NCBI GenBank assembly: GCA_019749945.1
Contig: JAIEPF010000001.1
Location: 62,001 to 126,000 of the forward strand
Length of the DNA stretch: 64,000 nucleotides
Source: Burkholderiales bacterium
GTDB lineage: Bacteria > Pseudomonadota > Gammaproteobacteria > Burkholderiales > SG8-41
Direction: 5' to 3'
Shown: positions 44,338 to 51,644 of the stretch, piece after piece
How the letters are laid out: the number at the start of each line of letters is the position of its first letter
How positions within the stretch are numbered: position 1 is the stretch's first letter
Notes under the pieces: model-generated
The model's database searches: none
What the model was told of the DNA's origin: nothing
Seen by the model: the letters and a program-made list of their open reading frames with translations, nothing else
Program-made: the position numbers and the translations under genes

Positions 44338-44721
44338 ATGGCAAAAGTTCTTACACAAGCCCAAGCCAAAAGCATGGGTCTGCCCGGCCGCAAGTCGCTG
44401 GAAATCGTTTCCGGCGAAAAAGGCGCGCAGGCGGTCACGCTGCGGCTGGTGGAAATTCCGCCGGTCAAACCCGGCGACAGTCCGCGCGGCCGGCATTTCC
44501 ACCAGGGCTTCGAGGAATGCATATTCGTACTATCCGGTGAAGGCTGCACCGAGGCCGACAGCGGCAACTACCCGCTGAAGGCCGGCGACACCATCCTGAT
44601 CCCCTCCGGCGAAAAACACGCCACGCGCAATACCGGCAGCGAGCCGCTGGTGCTGCTGTGTTTTTTCCCGGTGTCCGATATCTCGAAACGTACGCAGGAA
44701 GCGCAACTCCCCAAACCCTAG
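44338..44721 (+). CDS. Small cupin-domain protein
   Basis: A 127-residue single cupin. The metal motif is RGRHFHQGFEECIFVLSGEG (H-x-H-type, then E), and the second is ILIPSGEKHATRNTGSEPL. Such proteins act as isomerases, dioxygenases or small-molecule binders. It sits in the middle of the GntR-linked operon. AGGAG lies 10 nt before the ATG, just after a perfect hairpin. The stop codon TAG is the first three bases of the CACAGAGG repeat, so the original 3' end may have been altered by that repeat. Confidence 0.85.
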   Translation: MAKVLTQAQAKSMGLPGRKSLEIVSGEKGAQAVTLRLVEIPPVKPGDSPRGRHFHQGFEECIFVLSGEGCTEADSGNYPLKAGDTILIPSGEKHATRNTGSEPLVLLCFFPVSDISKRTQEAQLPKP

Positions 44722-44823
44722 CCACAGAGGACACAGAGAGCACAGAGGAAACCCCAAGTGCAAGAAACGTCTTGCTCAGTAGTTTTCTGCAGTTCTCTGT
44801 GTCCTCTGTGACCTCTGTGGCTA
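44719..44823. repeat. CACAGAGGACACAGAG inverted repeat (copy 1)
   Basis: TAGCCACAGAGG (44719-44730) pairs exactly with CCTCTGTGGCTA (44812-44823); inside, ACACAGAG-type units pair imperfectly. A second copy lies at 62512-62592. It fills almost the whole spacer between the cupin and dehydrogenase genes. Confidence 0.88.
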
Positions 44824-44836
44824 AAAAGGTTTTCTC

Positions 44837-45814
44837 ATGAACATCGATGTCATCTGTCTCCGTCCCGAAGCCGATTTCACCCGCGTCGGGGTCACTCCGC
44901 CGAAAAACCTCAACATCGCCTACCGCAAGCCCGATGACGCCGATCTGCCGGCGCTGATGAAGCAGGCGCGTGCGGTGATCATGCCGGCAGTCGGCCCCAA
45001 GCTGCCCGCTGCGCTGTTTGAAGGCACCACGCTGAAGGTGGTGCAGATCACCGGCGCCGGCGTCGATCGTCTGGATGAAGGCGCGCTGAAAAAACTCGGC
45101 ATCCCCGTCGCCAATGTGCCCGGCGGCAGCAATACTGCGCTGGCCGAATACACGACGGCCTGCGCCTCGGTGTTGCTGCGGCGTTTTGCCTGGGCTGATG
45201 CCGAAATCAAGAAAGGCAATTACGTCGCCTTCCGCAACCGCATGATGGCCGACAACCTCGCCGGCATCGATGGTGCGACCGTGGGCGTGGTGGGAATGGG
45301 GGTGATCGGCGTTGCCGTCGCCGAGGCCTTCCATCGCATCGGCTGTCAGATCGTTTATTTCGATCCGGCTCTGAAGGACAAGACCAAGGCCGACGCGATG
45401 AACGCGCGCAGCATGACGCTCGACGAACTGCTGAAAACATCGGATGTGGTCACACTGCACGTGCCGCTGCTGCCCGCCACCACCAAGCTGATCGGCGCGA
45501 AACAGCTGGCGCTGATGAAACCCGAAGCCGTGCTGATCAACGGTGCGCGCGGCGGCGTGGTCGACGAGGCCGCGCTGGCGCAGGCCCTGACCGACAAACG
45601 CATTGCCGGTGCCGCGGTGGATGTCTACAGCATCGAGCCCGCGCCTGCGGACAATCCGCTGCTGCAGTTGCAGGGAGAAGCGGCTTCCCGCCTGCTATTG
45701 ACGCCGCATGTCGCCGGCGTCACCCGCCAGTCAGCCGCCTTCCTGTTCAAGGTCTCCTGGGAAAACGTCCAGCATGTGCTGAACGGCGGTACGCTCGCGC
45801 ACCGCGTCTACTAA
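44837..45814 (+). CDS. D-isomer-specific 2-hydroxyacid dehydrogenase
   Basis: A 325-residue NAD(P)-dependent 2-hydroxyacid dehydrogenase. The cofactor fold is TVGVVGMGVIGVAVAEAF. The catalytic residues appear as Arg in LINGARGGVVDEAALAQAL, Glu in AAVDVYSIEPAPADNP and His in LLTPHVAGVTRQS. The N-terminal substrate half (~1-95) is slightly shortened compared with phosphoglycerate dehydrogenase. It follows the CACAGAGG repeat in the GntR-linked operon. A role in reducing or oxidising a 2-oxo/2-hydroxy acid intermediate fits. Confidence 0.9.
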   Translation: MNIDVICLRPEADFTRVGVTPPKNLNIAYRKPDDADLPALMKQARAVIMPAVGPKLPAALFEGTTLKVVQITGAGVDRLDEGALKKLGIPVANVPGGSNTALAEYTTACASVLLRRFAWADAEIKKGNYVAFRNRMMADNLAGIDGATVGVVGMGVIGVAVAEAFHRIGCQIVYFDPALKDKTKADAMNARSMTLDELLKTSDVVTLHVPLLPATTKLIGAKQLALMKPEAVLINGARGGVVDEAALAQALTDKRIAGAAVDVYSIEPAPADNPLLQLQGEAASRLLLTPHVAGVTRQSAAFLFKVSWENVQHVLNGGTLAHRVY

Positions 45815-45865
45815 AATAGGCCCTCATCGGCAGCGCACCCCGCTGCCGCATCAGGAGGAGTCCCG

Positions 45866-46951
45866 TTGAAACCCGGCAAGAAACTCGGCATCGCCGTCAT
45901 CGGCGCCGGCCGCATCGGCACGCTGCGCGCGCGCCTGTCCGCCAAACACCCGTCCGTCGGTTTTCTCGCGATATCCGATCTGGATCCGGCGCGTGCCGCG
46001 GCACTGGCCAAAACCACCGGCGCCGATGTGCATTCGGCCAGCAACTTTGAAATGATCGAACACCCGGAAGTGACCGCGGTGTTCGTCTCCACACCCGAGG
46101 GCGAACATGCCGCGCCGATCAAACGCGCGCTCGAGCTCGGCAAACCGGTGCTGGTGGAAAAACCGATCGCGCTGTCGCTCAACGACGCCGAGGACATCCT
46201 CGCCACGCTGAAGGCCACCGGGGGCGAACTGCGCGTCGGCTACAGCCGCCGCTATAAAGACTGTTACCTGCGCGCCAAGGAACAGATGATCCAGGGGCGA
46301 CTCGGCCGGGTCACCGGCGGCCTCGCCCGGGTCTACAACTCGCGCGCCCAGGCCTTCTCCATCCTGAAGCGCGATCCGCATGCAACACCGGTGCTGGACG
46401 TGCTGACCTATTACGTCGACCTGATGTGCTGGTTCCTCGAAGGCAACCCGCCGGTGGAAGTCGTCGCCCGCGGCCAGCACGGCATTTTCCGCGACGCCGG
46501 TTACGGTGCGCATGACGTGACCTGGGCCATCGTCACCTTCGCCGACGGCGCGGTGGTCAACTTCGGCGTCAGCTACGCGCTGCCGGCCAAATACCCGACG
46601 CTGGGCCAGTCCGATCGCGTCGAACTGCTGGGCACCGAAGGCACCATGCTGATCGACGATGACCACATGGACCATGTGCTGTATTCCGACCGCGGCATCC
46701 CGCATGCCTATGTGCCGGATCACGCGGTCAACATGGCCTTCCTCGGCAGCAACACCGCCGGCGACTGGGCGGTGGGGGACTTCTGGGGGCCGCTGGGCAA
46801 TGAAACCCGCGCCTGGCTCGACCATCTGGCGACCGGCAGCCCGACCGTGCACACCACACCGGAACAGGCGATGGTCAATCTGCAGACCACCATCGCCATC
46901 GAACGCTCGGCGCGCGACGGCCAACCGGTGCGCCTGCCGCTGGAAACCTGA
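45866..46951 (+). CDS. Gfo/Idh/MocA family oxidoreductase (inositol-dehydrogenase-like)
   Basis: A 361-residue oxidoreductase, the second of its family in this operon. Rossmann motif LGIAVIGAGRIGTLRARL and catalytic lysine in KPVLVEKPIALSLNDAED; then LRVGYSRRYKDCYLRAKEQM and a C-terminal DNLQT-like LQTTIAIERSARDGQPV, common in inositol 2-dehydrogenase relatives. The start is TTG with AGGAGG 7 nt upstream. It ends 19 nt before a Bug receptor gene, which would import the substrate. Confidence 0.9.
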   Translation: MKPGKKLGIAVIGAGRIGTLRARLSAKHPSVGFLAISDLDPARAAALAKTTGADVHSASNFEMIEHPEVTAVFVSTPEGEHAAPIKRALELGKPVLVEKPIALSLNDAEDILATLKATGGELRVGYSRRYKDCYLRAKEQMIQGRLGRVTGGLARVYNSRAQAFSILKRDPHATPVLDVLTYYVDLMCWFLEGNPPVEVVARGQHGIFRDAGYGAHDVTWAIVTFADGAVVNFGVSYALPAKYPTLGQSDRVELLGTEGTMLIDDDHMDHVLYSDRGIPHAYVPDHAVNMAFLGSNTAGDWAVGDFWGPLGNETRAWLDHLATGSPTVHTTPEQAMVNLQTTIAIERSARDGQPVRLPLET

Positions 46952-46970
46952 AAAAGGCTGGAGGAGAACC

Positions 46971-47936
46971 ATGTTTCGAACCGTAATCGCGATCTGCGCC
47001 ATCGCCCTTGCCGCCAGCGCTGCCGCACAGGATTATCCCAACCGCCCGATGCGCATGATCTCGCCCAATCCGCCCGGCGGCGCCAATGACACCATCGGCC
47101 GCATCATCGCCCTCAAGCTCGGCGAAGGGCTGGGCCAGCCGATGGTGATCGACAACCGCGGCGGCGCCGGCGGCACACTGGGCGCCGAGATCGCCGCGCA
47201 GGCCAATCCCGACGGCTACACGCTGCTCGCCGGCTCGGTCTCGACGCATTCGTTTTCACCGGCGCTGAAAGCCAAATTGAATTACGACCCGGTGAAGGAT
47301 TTCACGCCGATTTCGCTGTTCGCGATTTCACAAAATCTGCTGGTGACCAACCCCGCGCTGAAGGTTGCCAGCGTCAGGGAACTGGTGGCACTGGCCAAGG
47401 CCAAACCACGCTCGCTGAACTATGCTTCGGGCGGCACCGGCTCGACCAGCCATTACGCGATCGCGCTGTTCGTGTATCGCGCCGGCATCGACAAGGACAC
47501 GGTACACATCCCGTACAAGGGCGGCGCACCGTCGGTCGCAGCCACCATGTCCGGGGAAACGCAGTTTTATTTCGGCCCGATGGCGAGCATGACCTCGCAG
47601 GTGCAGGCGGGAAAACTGAAAGCGATTGCGGTCGGCGGCATCAAGCGCTCGCCCACGCTGCCCGACGTGCCGACCGTTGCCGAGTCAGGCATCCCGGCCT
47701 ATCAGTCCTTCGGCTGGTTCGGCCTGCTGGCGCCGGCAAAAACGCCGAAGCCCATCATCGCCAAGCTGCATACGGCCACAGTGCGCGCCGTCAGCGCACC
47801 CGACATCGCCCAGAAATTCCTGCAGCTGGGCGTCGACCCGGTGCACAACACGCCGGAAGAATTCGGCCGCTTCATTGCCGATCAGCTGGTACGCTACAAG
47901 AGCGCGGTCAGGGAACTGGGCATTCAGAGTGAATGA
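46971..47936 (+). CDS. Bug/TctC-type substrate-binding protein
   Basis: A 321-residue periplasmic receptor. Signal peptide FRTVIAICAIALAASAAAQDYP, then YPNRPMRMISPNPPGGANDTIG and DNRGGAGGTLGAEIAAQANPDGYT. GGAGGAG precedes ATG 46971; the open frame further upstream is a shadow of the Gfo/Idh gene. It closes the GntR-linked operon and probably binds the compound that operon degrades. It is less like the 33310/35104 pair and more like typical Bug proteins. Confidence 0.92.
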   Translation: MFRTVIAICAIALAASAAAQDYPNRPMRMISPNPPGGANDTIGRIIALKLGEGLGQPMVIDNRGGAGGTLGAEIAAQANPDGYTLLAGSVSTHSFSPALKAKLNYDPVKDFTPISLFAISQNLLVTNPALKVASVRELVALAKAKPRSLNYASGGTGSTSHYAIALFVYRAGIDKDTVHIPYKGGAPSVAATMSGETQFYFGPMASMTSQVQAGKLKAIAVGGIKRSPTLPDVPTVAESGIPAYQSFGWFGLLAPAKTPKPIIAKLHTATVRAVSAPDIAQKFLQLGVDPVHNTPEEFGRFIADQLVRYKSAVRELGIQSE

Positions 47937-47998
47937 GAACTTGCGCGTATGCAGCAACGCGCAGTTATAACCACTCGCGCACGCAGCGTTGATCGTGC

Positions 47999-48337
47999 CT
48001 AGCCGGGTGGCCAGCGCATGGGCCGCCCGGCGAGTATATGCAGGTGCAGATGGAACACCGTCTGCCCGGCCTCGGCGCCGTTGTTGACCACCAGCCGGAA
48101 CGCATCCCCCACCCCCAGCTGCCGCGCTACTTTCCCGGCCGTCAGCAGCAGATGTCCCAGCAGGTCCTGGTCTGCCGCCCCGGCATCGGCCAAGCGCGGG
48201 ATCTCCTGCTTCGGAATCAGCAGCACATGGGTCGGCGCCTGGGGATTGATATCGCGGAAGGCGAGGCAATGTGCGTCTTCATAGACGATGTCGGCCGGAA
48301 TCTCGCGAGCAATGATCCTGCTGAATAAGGTGGCCAT
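47999..48337 (-). CDS. Histidine triad (HIT/HINT) family nucleotide hydrolase
   Basis: A 112-residue HIT protein of the HINT group (phosphoramidase on AMP-conjugates). LFSRIIAREIPADIVYEDAHCLAFRDINPQAPTHVLLIPK opens the fold, NNGAEAGQTVFHLHLHILAG carries the HxHxH triad. I chose ATG 48337, which has AAAGGA a few bases upstream and gives the usual N-terminus. Its 5' leader shares a 13-nt motif with that of the divergent phasin gene. Confidence 0.92.
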   Translation of the reverse strand: MATLFSRIIAREIPADIVYEDAHCLAFRDINPQAPTHVLLIPKQEIPRLADAGAADQDLLGHLLLTAGKVARQLGVGDAFRLVVNNGAEAGQTVFHLHLHILAGRPMRWPPG

Positions 48338-48349
48338 AAAATCCTTTAT

Positions 48350-48608
48350 AAACAATTGGTTACGATGGACTGCCGGCGCCAGACAGCAATCCACAACAAT
48401 TTGATTATTAAGTGTTTTTTGATGCTAGCCGGCAGCGGCGCCGCCGTCAAAGTCAGTAAATACTGACTTTATTTGGTGCGGTGCAATAAATATTTTGGCC
48501 AAAGCCTTGACTTGCCGCCAGACGCCCTTATAATTTGAATTGTGCGGTGCAATATAAACGCACCCGGAAATTTTAGCTCGATGAGTAAATTTTTTTAACC
48601 AATTGTTT
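48350..48608. promoter_or_regulatory. Regulatory spacer between HIT and phasin genes
   Basis: This spacer of nearly 300 nt holds four structures. The 13-mer TAACCAATTGTTT lies in both leaders, at 48362-48350 (minus) and 48596-48608 (plus). A 22-bp palindrome AAAGTCAGTA-AA-TACTGACTTT is at 48449-48470. GTGCGGTGCAATA occurs as a direct repeat at 48476-48488 and 48542-48554. A phasin promoter lies between the two repeats. Confidence 0.7.
48507..48534 (+). promoter_or_regulatory. Sigma-70 promoter of the phasin gene
   Basis: -35 TTGACT (48507-48512), 16-nt spacer and -10 TATAAT (48529-48534), about 90 nt before the phasin ATG. It is bracketed by the GTGCGGTGCAATA direct repeat, a likely binding site for a PhaR-type repressor (by analogy; not shown here). 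Confidence 0.75.
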
Positions 48609-48625
48609 TTAAAAGGAGATTCACC

Positions 48626-49168
48626 ATGTATCAGACTCCCGAACAACTTATTGCAATGAACAAAGCGAACATCGAATCCGCGATGCGTTTCGCCGGTGTG
48701 GCGATCGAAGGCGCCGAGCGCATGATCGACCTGCAGATGAAAGCCGCGAAAACCGCGTTTGCCGATGGCATCGAAAGCGCGAAGGCGCTGGCCGCCGTCA
48801 AGGATTTCCAGCAATTCGCCGCGCTGAAAGACACCCTGGCGCAACCGTCGATGGAAAAAGCCACCGCCTACGCCAAAAGCGTGTACGACCTGACCTCCGA
48901 GACGCAAGCTGAATTCAGCAAGCTGATCGAAGCGCAAGTCGCCGACTTCAACAAGGAAGTCGTGACCACGCTGGACAAGATGGTGAAATCGGCTCCGGCC
49001 GGTTCCGAAGTCGGCGTCGCCGCCGTCAAATCGGCCATCGCCGCGGTCAACTCGGCCTACGACAACCTGTCGAAAGTCGGCAAGCAGTTCGCCCAAGCCA
49101 CCCAGTCGAACCTGGAAGCCGCCGCGACGCAAGCCACTGCCACAGTGAAAAAAGCTTCGAAGAAGTAA
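48626..49168 (+). CDS. phaP: Phasin family protein (PHA granule-associated)
   Basis: A 180-residue helical phasin of the betaproteobacterial type (TIGR01841). It opens MYQTPEQLIAMNKANIESAM, continues with AERMIDLQMKAAKTAFADG and LTSETQAEFSKLIEAQVADF, and ends in an Ala/Lys-rich tail (ATATVKKASKK). It coats polyhydroxyalkanoate granules and implies carbon storage in this organism. AAAAGGAG lies 9 nt before the ATG. A strong promoter and a strong terminator make it a single-gene unit. Confidence 0.93.
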   Translation: MYQTPEQLIAMNKANIESAMRFAGVAIEGAERMIDLQMKAAKTAFADGIESAKALAAVKDFQQFAALKDTLAQPSMEKATAYAKSVYDLTSETQAEFSKLIEAQVADFNKEVVTTLDKMVKSAPAGSEVGVAAVKSAIAAVNSAYDNLSKVGKQFAQATQSNLEAAATQATATVKKASKK

Positions 49169-49192
49169 GCAGACCGCAGTTCGGCAGCAAAC

Positions 49193-49224
49193 AAAAAGCC
49201 CCCGGAGATTTCCGGGGGCTTTTT
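49193..49224 (+). terminator. Rho-independent terminator of the phasin gene
   Basis: AAAAA-GCCCCCGGA (to 49206), loop GATT, TCCGGGGGC (49211-49219) and TTTTT. The A-run upstream and T-run downstream make it potentially bidirectional. Confidence 0.93.
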
Positions 49225-49270
49225 ACTTGGCGCGCCAGACTACCCTTCGGCGAACCCCAAGTTTTCCTGC

Positions 49271-49312
49271 TCCTCATTCCTCATTCCTCACTCCTCACTG
49301 CTCACTCCGCAC
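49271..49312. repeat. CCTCATTCCTCACT simple repeat
   Basis: About six imperfect 7-8-bp units (TCCTCATTCCTCATTCC, CTCCTCACTGCTCACTCC) lie between the phasin terminator and cinA-like gene. It matches one arm of the larger inverted repeat at 60841-60953 but has no partner arm here. Confidence 0.7.
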
Positions 49313-50058
49313 TAGGGTGCCGCCACCCACGGAAAGCCGAGGCTGCTGACGCCGGACTTCAACAGCGCAATCGCTTCCGCCACCTGCGCCGCGTTGCCGC
49401 GTACACCCAGCTCGATAAAACGTTCGGGGGTCACCCGCGGCAGGCTGAACACCTTGAGGCCGGGATAGGCACGCAGGCATTCGTTCATCAGCTCGATCAA
49501 CTGGCTCTCCCCCGCTTCGCGGACAATGATCGCCGCCTCCGCCGCGCGTTCGGCGCCGGCATGGGCATAGTGAGTATCGAGCACCCAGGCCAGCATCGGC
49601 CAGGCCATTTCCGGGAATCCGGGCAGGAAATGATGGTTGCGGAAACTGAAACCGGGAATGCGGTTGTACGGGTTGGGGATGATCGCTGCTCCCTCGGGGA
49701 ATTCACCCATCATCAGCCGCTGCGGGGTGACGCCCTTGGGATCATCGCGGAAGCGCCCGCGGATCTCGGCCTCGGCTTCGGGATGCAGTGTCAACGCAAC
49801 CCCCGCCGCTGCCGCGGCGCTTTGCCGGGTGTGATCGTCCGGGGTCGCCCCGATGCCGCCGAAGCTGAACACCGCATCGCTGCCGGCAAAAGTCCGGCGC
49901 AAGGTCGCGATGATCAGTTCCGGCTCGTCGCCAAGGTACTGCACCCAGGACAGCTCGATGCCGCGCTCCGCCAGGGTGCTGATGGCGCGGGCCATGTGTT
50001 TGTCCTGGCGTTTGCCGGACAGGATTTCATCACCGATGATGATGGCGCCGAATTTCAT
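49312..50058 (-). CDS. CinA-like molybdopterin-binding (MoCF) domain protein
   Basis: A 248-residue protein with a MoaB/MogA-type domain: MKFGAIIIGDEILSGKRQDKH, FSFGGIGATPDDHTRQSAAA, then FPGFPEMAW. It corresponds to the N-terminal domain of CinA (competence/damage-inducible protein) without the amidase (PncC) domain; CinA-type MoCF proteins can hydrolyse ADP-ribose. I start at ATG 50058 to match the family; an earlier ATG adds nine residues. It is separated from the CBS gene by a terminator, so it has its own promoter. Confidence 0.87.
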   Translation of the reverse strand: MKFGAIIIGDEILSGKRQDKHMARAISTLAERGIELSWVQYLGDEPELIIATLRRTFAGSDAVFSFGGIGATPDDHTRQSAAAAAGVALTLHPEAEAEIRGRFRDDPKGVTPQRLMMGEFPEGAAIIPNPYNRIPGFSFRNHHFLPGFPEMAWPMLAWVLDTHYAHAGAERAAEAAIIVREAGESQLIELMNECLRAYPGLKVFSLPRVTPERFIELGVRGNAAQVAEAIALLKSGVSSLGFPWVAAP

Positions 50059-50087
50059 GGATATTTTCTTCTTCGGAGGTTGCACAC

Positions 50088-50120
50088 AAAAAACGACCGC
50101 ATGCGCGCTGCATGCGGTCG
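50088..50120 (-). terminator. Rho-independent terminator of the CBS gene
   Basis: Read on the minus strand: CGACCGCATGC, loop AGCGC, GCATGCGGTCG, then six T. Perfect 11-bp stem, 22 nt after the CBS stop and just upstream of the CinA-like gene. Confidence 0.92.
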
Positions 50121-50142
50121 CCCCTGTTTAATGCGCTTACGT

Positions 50143-50571
50143 TCAGCTGTGGATGTAACTCTCGAGTTGCTGGATGGTCTGCTGCTGCTCCTCGATGACC
50201 GCCTTCACCAGGTCGCCGATCGACAGCACGCCCACAACACGCCCGTTGTCGATCACCGGCAGGTGGCGGATGCGGCGGCCGGTCATCAGCCCCATGCAGT
50301 CATCCACGGTCTGCTTCGGCGTCACCGACACCACCTTGTCCGACATGATGTCGCGCACCGAGAGCTCATGGGAGGATTTGCCGAGCAGGATGACTTTGCG
50401 CGCATAATCGCGCTCCGACATGATGCCGCGCAAGGCGTCACCGCTCATCACCAGCAGCGCGCCGACGTTTTTTTCAGCCATCAGTTTCAGCGCGTCGTAC
50501 ACGCTGGTTTCCGGGGTCACCGACAACACATTGCCGCCCTTGCCCTGCAACAGCTGGCTGACTGTTTTCAT
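50143..50571 (-). CDS. CBS-domain pair protein
   Basis: A 142-residue protein made only of two CBS domains: VTPETSVYDALKLMAEKNVGALLVM (first) and VTPKQTVDDCMGLMTGRRIRHLPVI (second). CBS pairs bind adenine nucleotides and act as energy-sensing modules. HLPVIDNGRVVGVLSIGDLVK is the canonical second-domain core. It has its own terminator; GGAGGGG lies just before the ATG. The partner protein is unknown. Confidence 0.9.
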   Translation of the reverse strand: MKTVSQLLQGKGGNVLSVTPETSVYDALKLMAEKNVGALLVMSGDALRGIMSERDYARKVILLGKSSHELSVRDIMSDKVVSVTPKQTVDDCMGLMTGRRIRHLPVIDNGRVVGVLSIGDLVKAVIEEQQQTIQQLESYIHS

Positions 50572-50668
50572 GATCCCCTCCTCCGGGAAATATCGACTGA
50601 CAGCGACCGGTCCAAAACGGCCGGTTCGGGAATCAGTCTAGCCAATTTTCCGGCCGGAGCGAAGTACC

Positions 50669-51643
50669 TCATTTCCGGTTTATTGCGCCGGCTTTCTGCA
50701 GCAGGTTTTGTGCCATGCGGATATTGGCAATGTCCACCAGACGGCCGTCGACCTGCACGGCCCCCTTGCCTTCGCGGGCGGCCTGCGCCATCGCGTCCAC
50801 AATGCGCTGCGCCTTTGTAATTTCTTCCGGCGACGGGCTGAACACCTGATTGGCCGCCTCGATCTGCGTCGGGTGGATGGCCCATTTGCCCTCGAAGCCC
50901 AGCGCCGCCACGCGCCGCGCCGCAGCGAGATAACCCTCCGGATCCTTGAAGTCACCGTAGGGTCCGTCGATCGGCCGCAGGCCGTAAGCGCGGCAGGCCA
51001 CCAGCAGCCGGACCTGCGCCGCATGCCAGGGATCGGCCTGGTGGAATTCGCGCCTGCCCTGCGCATCGCGGTCCGACAATACGCCGTACTCGGGATGCAG
51101 ACCGCCGATGATCGTGGTGCGCGCCCGGGTCGATGCCGCGAAATCGCCGGAACCGAAGGCCAGCGCTTCGAGCCGGCGGCTGGATTGCGCGATGGCCTCG
51201 ACATTGGCCATGCCCAGCGCGGTTTCGATCAGCACCTCAAAACCGATGCGCTTGCTGCGGCCCTGCCCCTGCTCGATCTGCGTCACCAGCATGTCCAGCG
51301 CATAGACATCCGCCGGCACGCCGACCTTGGGAATCACCAGCATGTCCAGCCGCGGGCATTGCTCGACAAGATCAACCACGTCGCGGTACATGTAATGCGT
51401 GTCGAGGCCGTTGATGCGCACCGCCATCACCTTTTGTCCCCAGTCGATATCGTTCAGCGCCGCAATCACGTTCTTGCGTGCCTGCGCTTTGTCGTCCGGC
51501 GCCACCGCATCTTCGAGATCAAGAAAAATCACGTCGGCGGCTGACCTGGCCGCCTTGTCGAACAGCGTGGGGTTGACGCCGGGCACCGCCAGTTCGGAAC
51601 GGGTCAGGCGAGGTGTCGCTGATTCGGGTTGAGTGAAGCTCAT
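50669..51643 (-). CDS. HpcH/HpaI aldolase / CitE-like lyase
   Basis: A 324-residue TIM-barrel lyase of the CitE/malyl-CoA lyase group. RSELAVPGVNPTLFDKAA, then DVIFLDLEDAVAPDDKAQAR hold the metal-binding acidic residues; MAVRINGLDTHYMYRDVVDL, IPKVGVPADVY and FEVLIETALGMANVEAIA (CoA/metal side) follow. DGPYGDFKDPEGYLAAARR and FEGKWAIHPTQIEAANQVFSP are typical tail motifs. It is the last gene of the TRAP-linked operon, 1 nt after the dehydrogenase gene. It may cleave or form a beta-hydroxyacyl-CoA. Confidence 0.9.
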   Translation of the reverse strand: MSFTQPESATPRLTRSELAVPGVNPTLFDKAARSAADVIFLDLEDAVAPDDKAQARKNVIAALNDIDWGQKVMAVRINGLDTHYMYRDVVDLVEQCPRLDMLVIPKVGVPADVYALDMLVTQIEQGQGRSKRIGFEVLIETALGMANVEAIAQSSRRLEALAFGSGDFAASTRARTTIIGGLHPEYGVLSDRDAQGRREFHQADPWHAAQVRLLVACRAYGLRPIDGPYGDFKDPEGYLAAARRVAALGFEGKWAIHPTQIEAANQVFSPSPEEITKAQRIVDAMAQAAREGKGAVQVDGRLVDIANIRMAQNLLQKAGAINRK

Positions 51644-51644
51644 G

